Positions 1 through 5,954 of a stretch of DNA of 11,243 nt are shown piece by piece (positions within the stretch are counted from its first letter, which is position 1; each line of letters opens with the position of its first letter). The notes below the pieces were generated by a model. The model did not search any database. It saw only the letters and a list, made by a program, of their open reading frames with translations, and was not told the origin of the DNA. Location: positions 1-11,243 of the forward strand of contig CALCHR010000238.1 of assembly GCA_937901185.1 (NCBI GenBank), in the 5' to 3' direction. This DNA is from an uncultured Bacteroidales bacterium. GTDB lineage: Bacteria > Bacteroidota > Bacteroidia > Bacteroidales > Bacteroidaceae. The position numbers and the translations under genes are program-made.

Positions 1-50
1 AGTTTTTCCTAGAAGTTTACTAAGTTTTCCTAGAAAGCTACTAAGAAAAC
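1..50. repeat. 21-bp tandem repeats, array 1 (cut by window edge)
   Basis: Two adjacent 21-nt units lie at 4-24 and 25-45. Each starts TTTTCCTAGAA and ends TWTACTAAG-like (ACTAAG in both); they differ at a few central bases. A partial continuation (AAAAC) follows. The second unit ends in CTACTAAGAAAA (38-49), a 12-mer also found in the array at 4739-4822. The reverse complement of TTTTCCTAG (CTAGGAAAA) is also present there, so array 1 is in inverse orientation to array 2. The array probably continues left of base 1. It lies upstream of the promoter of the first gene and has no coding potential that I trust. Function unknown. Confidence 0.7.
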
Positions 51-114
51 GGGGGTGATGTAGAGATAAAAAATAGGCTCTAAAAGGTGTGCTCGGAAAA
101 GGATAAATTTTTGT

Positions 115-145
115 TTTGCCCAATCTATAAAAAAGGTTAACTTTG
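115..145 (+). promoter_or_regulatory. Bacteroidetes-type promoter of the tsaC-like gene
   Basis: A -33 element TTTG (115-118) is followed after 19 bp by the -7 element TAACTTTG (138-145), an exact fit to TAnnTTTG. Transcription should start near 152, giving a leader of about 37 nt. A small perfect hairpin with a TTCG loop (AGGC-TTCG-GCCT, 168-179) sits in that leader, ten bases before the start codon. Confidence 0.75.
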
Positions 146-188
146 TGGGGATTTTATAACCCTGAACAGGCTTCGGCCTATAAATGCC

Positions 189-806
189 ATGACAAAAGAA
201 CGAGCTGAGAGACCACGCAAGTCGCAACCTCTACCTAGCGAATATCGAGAGGACATCAAGCAAGCCATTGAGGTGATGAACCGCGGAGGCGTCATCCTCT
301 ACCCCACAGATACCATCTGGGGCCTGGGATGCGATGCCACCAACGAAGAAGCCGTGCGCCGCATCTTCGAAATCAAGCAGCGGGCCGACTCTAAGGCGCT
401 CATCACGCTGGTAGACTCAGAAGTGAAAGTGGAATCCTACGTGCGCGACGTGCCTGAGGTGGCTTGGGACTTGATAGAGCTATCCGAAAAGCCGCTCACC
501 ATCATCTTTGACGGCGCACGCAACTTGGCAAAAAATCTTTTGGCTGAAGATGGCAGTATTGGTATCCGCGTCACCCGCGAACCTTTCAGCCGCGAGCTGT
601 GCATGAGGATGAAACGCGCCATCGTATCAACCTCAGCCAACGTAAGCGGCCAACCCTCGCCACGCAACTTCTCAGAGATTGCAGAAGAGATACTTTCGGC
701 CGTAGACTATGTTTGCACTTCGCGCCGAGAGGAAAAAGAGAACCCGGCCGCCTCGTCTATCATCAAACTAGGCTCAGGCGGACAAATCAGCATCATCAGA
801 GAATAG
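189..806 (+). CDS. tsaC: Threonylcarbamoyl-AMP synthase (TsaC/YrdC/Sua5 family)
   Basis: Makes L-threonylcarbamoyladenylate from threonine, bicarbonate and ATP, the first step of t6A modification at position 37 of ANN-decoding tRNAs; cytoplasmic. The 205 residues are the length of the short TsaC form without the Sua5 C-terminal domain. Family signatures: YPTDTIWGLGCDA (38-50), KQR (63-65) followed by SKALITLV, and the STSANVSG loop (147-154), with SSII near the end. The KQR..SK pattern is like YrdC/TsaC rather than the YciO branch. The first ~18 residues (charged, before YREDIKQAI) look like an extension beyond the domain, but no other in-frame ATG precedes the domain. The start ATG is overlapped by a two-codon ORF (ATG CCA TGA from 184), probably chance. 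First gene of the left + strand block. Function of the family is well established; assignment here is by signature. Confidence 0.9.
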   Translation: MTKERAERPRKSQPLPSEYREDIKQAIEVMNRGGVILYPTDTIWGLGCDATNEEAVRRIFEIKQRADSKALITLVDSEVKVESYVRDVPEVAWDLIELSEKPLTIIFDGARNLAKNLLAEDGSIGIRVTREPFSRELCMRMKRAIVSTSANVSGQPSPRNFSEIAEEILSAVDYVCTSRREEKENPAASSIIKLGSGGQISIIRE

Positions 807-839
807 CAAAAGCCCCAATCTATGGTAGTGGGACTTTTG
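807..839 (+). terminator. Hairpin after tsaC, possible (leaky) terminator
   Basis: Directly after the stop codon, CAAAAGCCCCA (807-817) and TGGGACTTTTG (829-839) form an 11-bp stem with one C-A mismatch and an 11-nt loop. The A and T runs are inside the stem, and the downstream sequence (TCATAAGATTTT) is only moderately T-rich. No good promoter is visible between this and the ClC start 25 bp further on, so read-through or partial termination is likely. Confidence 0.45.
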
Positions 840-863
840 TCATAAGATTTTGGTACACATATT

Positions 864-2633
864 ATGCAAGAAAAACTTATAGTCTGGTGCGAAGCGCATT
901 TGAGCAAACGACAGTTTACATTGCTGCTCAGCTTCCTAGTGGGTGTTGGCGCAGCCTTGGCCGCCCAACTCCTGAAATGGCTCATCCACACAATTGAAAA
1001 GTTGCTCACATCACAATTTGATGTGACCAGTGCCAACTGGCTCTTTCTTGTTTATCCCGTAGTAGGTATCTTCCTCACCGCCCTATTTATTAAATATGTA
1101 GTGCGCGACGACATCGGCCACGGCGTGACCAAAATTCTCTACGCCATCTCGCGTAAGCAGGGAAAGATACGCCGCCACAATTGCTGGTCGAGCGTCTTCG
1201 CCTCTGCGCTGACCATTGGTTTCGGCGGTAGTGTGGGAGCCGAATCGCCCATCGTGCTCACCGGCTCCGCCATAGGCTCGGAGCTCGGGCGCTTCTTTAA
1301 GTTGAACCACAAAACGTTGATGCTGCTCATCGGATGCGGCGCTTCGGGTGCCATTGCCGGTATCTTCAAAGCCCCTATAGCCGGTCTCGTGTTCACACTT
1401 GAGGTATTGATGATCGACCTGACCATGGCCTCGCTGCTGCCTTTGCTCGTATCGTGCCTGACAGCTACCTGCATCACCTACGCACTGACCGGAACGGAAG
1501 CCATGTTCTCCTTCGAACTGACCGATCCGTTCACCGTGGGGCGCGTACCTACAGCCATTCTGCTTGGTATTTTCTGCGGCCTCATCTCCCTCTACTTCAC
1601 TCGCTCGATGAACTCCTTCGAGCAGGTGTTCGGTCGCTTCAAAAGTCTATATAGCAAGTTGTTGCTTGGCGGTTCGGTCTTAGCACTCCTCATCTACCTC
1701 TTCCCCCCACTCTACGGCGAAGGATACACCACCATCAACACGTTGCTTTCTGCTTCTGAAACACAGTTGGACGATGTAATGAACAACTCGTTCTTCTATG
1801 GTCATTCGGAATACCTGTTGCTTTACCTGGGACTCATTATATTATTTAAGGTATTCGCCACTACGGCCACCAACGGCGGCGGCGGTTGCGGTGGTACGTT
1901 TGCCCCCAGTCTGTTTCTCGGATGTATTGCCGGCTTTGTATTTTCGCGCACCTGGAACATCTACACTCCTTTCGGCATTCATATTCCGGAGACCAACTAT
2001 GCGTTATTAGGCATGGCCGGACTCATGAGCGGCGTTTTCCATGCACCACTGACCGGCGTGTTTCTCATAGCTGAGCTCACCGGCGGCTACTCCCTGTTCA
2101 TCCCGCTGATGATAGTTTCCGTGTCAAGCTACCTGACCATCCACGCCTTCGAGCCGCACAGTATCTACTCCATGCGTTTGGCTCGCAAGGGCGAGTTGCT
2201 TACCCACCACAAAGACCGCGCCGTATTGACGCTCATGTCGCTCGACTCGGTCATTGACAAAGAGCGCCCTGTCCTCTCGCCCGATATGCACTTGGGACAC
2301 ATCGCTCAGGTAATTTCAAAGAGCAAGTCCATCCACTTTGCCGTATGCGACATCAAGGGCAACCTCTTGGGTGTGGTAAATTTCAACGACCTCAGAAAAA
2401 TCATATTCCGTAGCGAGTTATATCGCCTATATAGCGCTGAGCAACTGATGCGCCAGCCGCAAGAAGTGCTCAATACCAACGACTCGATGGTCACGGTGAT
2501 GGAAAAATTCCAAGCCACCGAAGCCGGCACATTGCCTATCCTAACGCCCGAAGGTAGTTTCGTAGGCTTCGTATCAAAGGCCCGCCTCAACGCTTTGTAT
2601 AGGCAGATTATGAAAGACTTCTCGGAAGAATAA
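864..2633 (+). CDS. ClC-family chloride channel/transporter with two CBS domains
   Basis: Inner-membrane anion channel or exchanger. The 589 residues comprise a hydrophobic ClC domain (about 15-430) and a cytoplasmic C-terminus with two CBS repeats (about 455-510 and 525-585), which in this family bind adenine nucleotides and gate the pore. Anion-path motifs: DIGHGV (83-88) at the place of the classic GSGIP; GSVGAESP (122-129) at the place of GREGP, with Glu127 as the gating glutamate; GGTFAP near 343-348 for GxFxP. In helix H the sequence is APIAGLVFTLEVL: by alignment to E. coli ClcA, Glu180 matches E202, and the proton-path E203 is Val181. That pattern is seen in ClC channels rather than H+/Cl- antiporters, so a channel mode is possible but not shown. 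Lies 57 bp after tsaC and 15 bp before fmt, in the same direction. Confidence 0.9.
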   Translation: MQEKLIVWCEAHLSKRQFTLLLSFLVGVGAALAAQLLKWLIHTIEKLLTSQFDVTSANWLFLVYPVVGIFLTALFIKYVVRDDIGHGVTKILYAISRKQGKIRRHNCWSSVFASALTIGFGGSVGAESPIVLTGSAIGSELGRFFKLNHKTLMLLIGCGASGAIAGIFKAPIAGLVFTLEVLMIDLTMASLLPLLVSCLTATCITYALTGTEAMFSFELTDPFTVGRVPTAILLGIFCGLISLYFTRSMNSFEQVFGRFKSLYSKLLLGGSVLALLIYLFPPLYGEGYTTINTLLSASETQLDDVMNNSFFYGHSEYLLLYLGLIILFKVFATTATNGGGGCGGTFAPSLFLGCIAGFVFSRTWNIYTPFGIHIPETNYALLGMAGLMSGVFHAPLTGVFLIAELTGGYSLFIPLMIVSVSSYLTIHAFEPHSIYSMRLARKGELLTHHKDRAVLTLMSLDSVIDKERPVLSPDMHLGHIAQVISKSKSIHFAVCDIKGNLLGVVNFNDLRKIIFRSELYRLYSAEQLMRQPQEVLNTNDSMVTVMEKFQATEAGTLPILTPEGSFVGFVSKARLNALYRQIMKDFSEE

Positions 2634-2648
2634 AATCCTAAGACCATT

Positions 2649-3617
2649 ATGAAGAAAGAAGATTTACGCATTGTATATATGGGCACTCCGGACTTTGCCG
2701 TGGAGAGCCTGCGTCGCCTCGTTGAGGGCGGCTACAACGTGGTGGGCGTCATCACGATGCCAGATAAGCCCATCGGGCGCCACCAAACCGAGTTGCAGGC
2801 TTCACCCGTGAAGCGCTATGCCGTAGAGCAAGGCTTGCGAGTGTTGCAACCCGAGAAGCTGAAAGACCCCACCTTCTTAGAAGAGCTCCGAAGTCTGCAG
2901 GCCGACTTGCAAATCGTAGTAGCTTTCCGTATGCTGCCTGAGGCGGTGTGGGCCATGCCCCGCTTGGGCACATTCAACCTCCACGCTGCACTACTTCCTC
3001 AGTACAGAGGCGCCGCACCCATCAACTGGGCCATCATCAACGGCGACAAGGAAACGGGTATCACCACCTTTTTCCTCGACCATGAGATAGACACCGGTAG
3101 CGTTATCCAGCGCGTGCCCGTTCCTATCCTTGACACTGACAATGCTGAAAATGTACATGACAAACTGATGTTGCTGGGTGCAGACCTTGTAGTAGAAACA
3201 GTAGATAATATCCTGGCCGACCGCGTAAAGCCCATCCCTCAAAGCGAGTTGGAGACCGACGAACCATTGCGCCCGGCGCCAAAAATTTTCAAGGAGACCT
3301 GCCGTATAGATTGGACAGCTGGAGTGAAACGCACCTACGACTTTGTCCGCGGCCTTTCTCCCTACCCCGCAGCATGGACCGAATTGCTCAATGGCGACAA
3401 GCGGACGGTTCTGAAAATCTATGCCACAGAAAAAGAGTTTTGCCAGGTGAGCGAACCTATGGGTCGCTTGCTCTGCAGCAACGATGGCGGATTGAAAGTG
3501 GCGCTCGCCGATGGTTACCTGCATCTGAAATCTATCCAGTTGGCCGGCAAAAAGCGTATGGACGTAGCCGACTTTATGAGAGGTTTCCGCCTTGATGAGG
3601 GTGCTATTGTGGAATAA
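2649..3617 (+). CDS. fmt: Methionyl-tRNA formyltransferase
   Basis: Transfers a formyl group from 10-formyl-tetrahydrofolate to initiator Met-tRNA; cytoplasmic. The 322 residues match the usual length. The N-terminal Rossmann-type domain opens with RIVYMGTPDFAV (7-18). The catalytic triad is visible: Asn110 and His112 in FNLHAALLPQYRGAAPINWA, and Asp148 in HEIDTGSVI; these correspond to N106/H108/D144 of E. coli Fmt. The loop ITMPDKPIGR (35-44) is the place of the tRNA-acceptor insertion region. The C-terminal OB-fold-like domain includes RGLSPYPAAWT. The start is preceded by a 15-bp gap after the ClC stop and no promoter is seen, so the gene is probably co-transcribed with upstream genes. 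In many bacteria fmt follows def; no def is in the window. Confidence 0.95.
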   Translation: MKKEDLRIVYMGTPDFAVESLRRLVEGGYNVVGVITMPDKPIGRHQTELQASPVKRYAVEQGLRVLQPEKLKDPTFLEELRSLQADLQIVVAFRMLPEAVWAMPRLGTFNLHAALLPQYRGAAPINWAIINGDKETGITTFFLDHEIDTGSVIQRVPVPILDTDNAENVHDKLMLLGADLVVETVDNILADRVKPIPQSELETDEPLRPAPKIFKETCRIDWTAGVKRTYDFVRGLSPYPAAWTELLNGDKRTVLKIYATEKEFCQVSEPMGRLLCSNDGGLKVALADGYLHLKSIQLAGKKRMDVADFMRGFRLDEGAIVE

Positions 3618-3660
3618 AAAATATCAGTTCCCCAAATCCTATTATAAAACTTATAGTTAT

Positions 3661-4644
3661 ATGAGCACGATACAATCCACCGCTGCCTTGCGCATGAACT
3701 GGATAGACTGGTTAAAGTCTATCGGCATGTTCCTCATAGTCTTCGGACACACCTTCCCTCCCTACAATAAATACATCTATGCTTTCAGCGTGCCCCTATT
3801 CTTTATTATGTCAGGATTTCTGACCAAGCAAGAGAGCGACAACAAGATTTTCTGGAAAAAGATTTGGTACAACCTCCTCATCCCTTGCATCATCTTTACT
3901 ATCATTACTTTTATCTACACATCTGCCCGCGATTTGTACAAGGGGCAATTTGAGATGTGTAATATCCCTTTGCTCATCCCCTACTGCTTAATAGGTAACC
4001 ACAAGTTTTTGGGTGGATGCTGGTTCATCTATACGCTCATCATCGCAAAGGCGCTCTATCAATTTACCCCCCCGAAATGTAAAAATACGTTAAATATTTT
4101 TACTGTACTATTTTTTACCGGAATAGCGATAGCCATTTCCCATTACGGAAAGTTTTTTCACAACGCCGGCATCAATATCTTTATTTCCTACCCGTTCTTC
4201 TTAATAGGCGCAACCCTCTCCCGCTACAAAGAGCAGATTAACAAGTTCTGCCACCGCCCTACAGAAATAGGTTTGTTTCTGCTCTCAGCAGGCCTATTGT
4301 TTGTCAGCGCATATTTCAACGGCGAAGTTATGGTCTTTAAGAATGATTTTGGTGGCAACATCCTGCTCTACTACCTCGGAGGCATATCCGGGACACTCAT
4401 GGTTGCCATCTTCTGCAAATGGTTGAACGGAGTGCGCTCGGCCATCGTTGAAGACATCGGCGTAGGCAGCATCGTTATTCTCGGCCTACATTTCTATCTG
4501 ATTTCACACATCCGCCGTCTCATACCCAACGAACTGGCTATCTCCATCATCATCATGCTGCTGTTCGTTCCCATCATCCGCTTCTGCAAGAAGCATTGCC
4601 CCATTGTGATAGGAAGCTACCGACTGAAAAGCAAAAAATCTTAG
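3661..4644 (+). CDS. Membrane acyltransferase, family 3 (OafA/NolL-like)
   Basis: Integral membrane protein of the acyltransferase_3 family, which typically O-acetylates or succinylates sugars, exopolysaccharides or envelope glycans. From the ATG at 3661 it has 327 residues with about ten hydrophobic segments and a short basic C-terminus (RLKSKKS). The N-terminus carries the family pattern MNWIDWLKSIGMFLIVFGHT, with Asp16 and the conserved His30, followed by AFSVPLFFIMSGFL. The frame is open back to an ATG at 3592 inside fmt, but that stretch (YQFPKSYYKTYSY) is not family-like. An ATG at 3694 (MNWIDW) is a second possible start. The gap to the fmt stop is 43 bp with no clear promoter. AT-rich compared with fmt. 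The substrate cannot be read from the sequence; no glycan locus surrounds it. Confidence 0.85.
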   Translation: MSTIQSTAALRMNWIDWLKSIGMFLIVFGHTFPPYNKYIYAFSVPLFFIMSGFLTKQESDNKIFWKKIWYNLLIPCIIFTIITFIYTSARDLYKGQFEMCNIPLLIPYCLIGNHKFLGGCWFIYTLIIAKALYQFTPPKCKNTLNIFTVLFFTGIAIAISHYGKFFHNAGINIFISYPFFLIGATLSRYKEQINKFCHRPTEIGLFLLSAGLLFVSAYFNGEVMVFKNDFGGNILLYYLGGISGTLMVAIFCKWLNGVRSAIVEDIGVGSIVILGLHFYLISHIRRLIPNELAISIIIMLLFVPIIRFCKKHCPIVIGSYRLKSKKS

Positions 4645-4738
4645 CCACCCCAAGAGCAAAGCGGCTGTAAAGGAAAAGACAAAAAAACTGCTTTTATAAG
4701 CCCTTGATTTTCAATAGTCATTTTCGGCCGTTTCTTAG

Positions 4739-4822
4739 GTAAAAGCTAGGTGAATTTCGGTAACTACTAGGAAAATTTTGGTAACTACTAAGAACGCGAA
4801 AGTAACTACTAAGAAAAACAAA
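4739..4822. repeat. 21-bp tandem repeats, array 2 (four units)
   Basis: Four head-to-tail units of exactly 21 nt: 4739-4759, 4760-4780, 4781-4801 and 4802-4822, with a degraded fifth start at 4823 (GTAATCAC). The last three begin GTAACTACTARGAA; the first is diverged (GTAAAAGCTAGGTGAA). The first half of each unit is conserved and the second half varies. The core CTACTARGAAAA is shared with the array at the left edge of the window, mostly on the opposite strand. The 21-bp period is two helical turns, so the conserved cores face the same side of the DNA. Confidence 0.85.
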
Positions 4823-4842
4823 GTAATCACCACCACAAAAAC

Positions 4843-4874
4843 AGAAGCCGGCACGTAGTTCGTAGCCGGCTTCT
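4843..4874 (-). terminator. Strong terminator of pyrF, probably bidirectional
   Basis: A perfect 10-bp GC-rich stem, AGAAGCCGGC (4843-4852) with GCCGGCTTCT (4865-4874), closes a 12-nt loop. On the - strand (pyrF side) it is followed by TGTTTTTG; on the + strand (acyltransferase side) by ATTTTA. Placement between two convergent genes fits a shared terminator. Confidence 0.85.
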
Positions 4875-4947
4875 ATTTTATGATGTAAATAGACAGATGC
4901 TCTGTCTGCCTTTCCGTTTATGATTGGGGAAATAGAGGAGTATATTA

Positions 4948-5781
4948 CTAGCTCACTACGCCACGCTCTGCCAAGATGGCGGCCATTTCCTGCTGCAACT
5001 CGGCGGCCTTCTCGGCGGCTACTTCGGCAAAGCGCTCTGTGGTATCGGCATAGATGATGCCGCGAGAAGAGTTCACCAACAAGCCGCACTCATCGGTCAT
5101 GCCATACTTGCATACTTCCTCAAGCGAACCTCCTTGTGCGCCCACACCGGGCACGAGCAAGAAGTGGGTGGGCACCACCTTGCGGATGTCTTCAAACAAA
5201 CGGCCTTGTGTGGCTCCTACTACGTACATCATCTGCTCGTCTGTGGCCCATTGTTGTGAGGTGCGCAACACACGCTCGAAGAGACGCTCACCTTGGATGT
5301 CCTCCATCAACTGGAAGTCGTGTGAGCCTTTATTGCTGGTCAGCGCAAGCAGGATGACCCACTTGCCGGGATATTGCAAGAAAGGAGTTACGCTATCTTC
5401 GCCCATATAAGGAGCCACGGTGAGCGAGTCGATGTCCATTTCTTCAAAGAAAGAGCGGGCATACATGGCTGAGGTATTACCAATATCGCCGCGCTTGGCA
5501 TCGGCAATGATAAACTGGTCGGGATAGTTCTCCTTGATATAGCGCACGGTCTTCTCAAAGGCTACCCATCCCTTCAAACCGAAGCACTCGTAGAATGCGA
5601 GGTTGGGCTTATATGCCACACAATAAGGGGCGGTGGCATCAATGATGGCTTTGTTGAATGCGAAGAGAGGATCTTCTTCACCAAGCAAGTGGGCGGGAAT
5701 CTTTTTCAAGTCGGTATCGAGTCCCACACAGAGAAAAGATTTCTTGGCTTTGATGTTGCTGACGAGTTGTTGCTTGTTCAT
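4948..5781 (-). CDS. pyrF: Orotidine-5'-phosphate decarboxylase (type 2)
   Basis: Decarboxylates OMP to UMP, the last step of de novo pyrimidine synthesis; cytoplasmic TIM-barrel enzyme. The 277 residues fit the longer type-2 subfamily. The substrate-binding Asp is in LCVGLDTDLKKIP (17-29). The catalytic Asp-Lys-x-x-Asp set is in IIADAKRGDIGNT (Asp94, Lys96, Asp99). PGVGAQGGS and the late NSSRGIIYA carry phosphate-binding loops. The start at 5781 gives a normal N-terminus (MNKQQLVSNIKAKKSFLCVGLD). It is the only gene on its transcript: it ends at the strong terminator and is divergent from menG-aroE. From memory, Bacteroides often place pyrF beside prfA; here it lies upstream of purM-prfA and on the other strand. 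Confidence 0.95.
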   Translation of the reverse strand: MNKQQLVSNIKAKKSFLCVGLDTDLKKIPAHLLGEEDPLFAFNKAIIDATAPYCVAYKPNLAFYECFGLKGWVAFEKTVRYIKENYPDQFIIADAKRGDIGNTSAMYARSFFEEMDIDSLTVAPYMGEDSVTPFLQYPGKWVILLALTSNKGSHDFQLMEDIQGERLFERVLRTSQQWATDEQMMYVVGATQGRLFEDIRKVVPTHFLLVPGVGAQGGSLEEVCKYGMTDECGLLVNSSRGIIYADTTERFAEVAAEKAAELQQEMAAILAERGVVS

Positions 5782-5824
5782 AGAATCAAAAATATAGTAG
5801 GGGTTATCAAAATATTTTCTGCTA

Positions 5825-5860
5825 CAAAGATACAGTTTTCTGTGTTGGAGAGCGTGCTCT
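5825..5860 (-). promoter_or_regulatory. Promoter of pyrF with an upstream dyad
   Basis: On the - strand TATCTTTG (complement of 5825-5832) fits the -7 box TAnnTTTG and would give a start near 5818 and a leader of about 37 nt. No TTTG exists at the expected -33 distance. That place holds a perfect dyad, AGAGC-GT-GCTCT (5849-5860), which could be an operator or activator site. The -7 element is well supported; the role of the dyad is inference. Confidence 0.6.
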
Positions 5861-5873
5861 TTTCCGTAAAAAG

Positions 5874-5905
5874 TTTGTAGCTGCGAGGCTTTTTCTGTAC
5901 TTTTG
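5874..5905 (+). promoter_or_regulatory. Promoter of menG-aroE
   Basis: TTTG (5874-5877) is followed after 20 bp by TACTTTTG (5898-5905), an exact match to the Bacteroidetes -33/-7 pattern. The expected start is near 5912, giving a leader of about 43 nt. It does not overlap the divergent pyrF -7 box. Confidence 0.8.
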
Positions 5906-5954
5906 CCTTGCGTTCTGCAAAAGCAGATGCGCCCAGATTAGTTTTGAGACAGAT

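Larger units (their letters stand above)
4645..4947. other. Convergent intergenic spacer between acyltransferase gene and pyrF
   Basis: This 303-bp spacer holds no credible gene. From left to right: a weak imperfect hairpin around 4659-4694, the 21-bp repeat array (4739-4822), a strong bidirectional hairpin terminator (4843-4874), and a small hairpin AGACAG-ATGCT-CTGTCT (4891-4907) that on the - strand lies between the pyrF stop and the main terminator. Confidence 0.8.

Noticed and set aside
1..50. CRISPR array at the 21-bp repeats (both arrays).
   Set aside because: Units are too short and head-to-tail without unique spacers, and no cas genes are present.
184..192. Two-codon leader ORF ATG CCA TGA overlapping the tsaC start.
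   Set aside because: Too short to be told from chance; no attenuator-like structure depends on it.
841..863. A separate promoter for the ClC gene (ATTTTG at 847-852).
   Set aside because: The TA of the -7 box is missing, there is no -33 box, and the start codon would be too close.
3592..3660. Upstream ATG at 3592 as the start of the acyltransferase, overlapping fmt.
   Set aside because: The extra 23 residues are not hydrophobic or family-like, and part is simply the fmt end in another frame. ATG 3661 is better placed.
4659..4694. Imperfect hairpin (AAAGCGG with CTGCTTT) after the acyltransferase stop as a terminator.
   Set aside because: Only seven pairs with one wobble, a long loop, and no T-run after it. 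The stronger hairpin downstream is the better candidate.
4718..5089. A 123-codon ORF on the - strand through the 21-bp repeats, with a repeating SSY pattern.
   Set aside because: It overlaps the end of pyrF in another frame and runs through the terminator. The peptide repeat is only the 21-bp DNA period read as seven codons.
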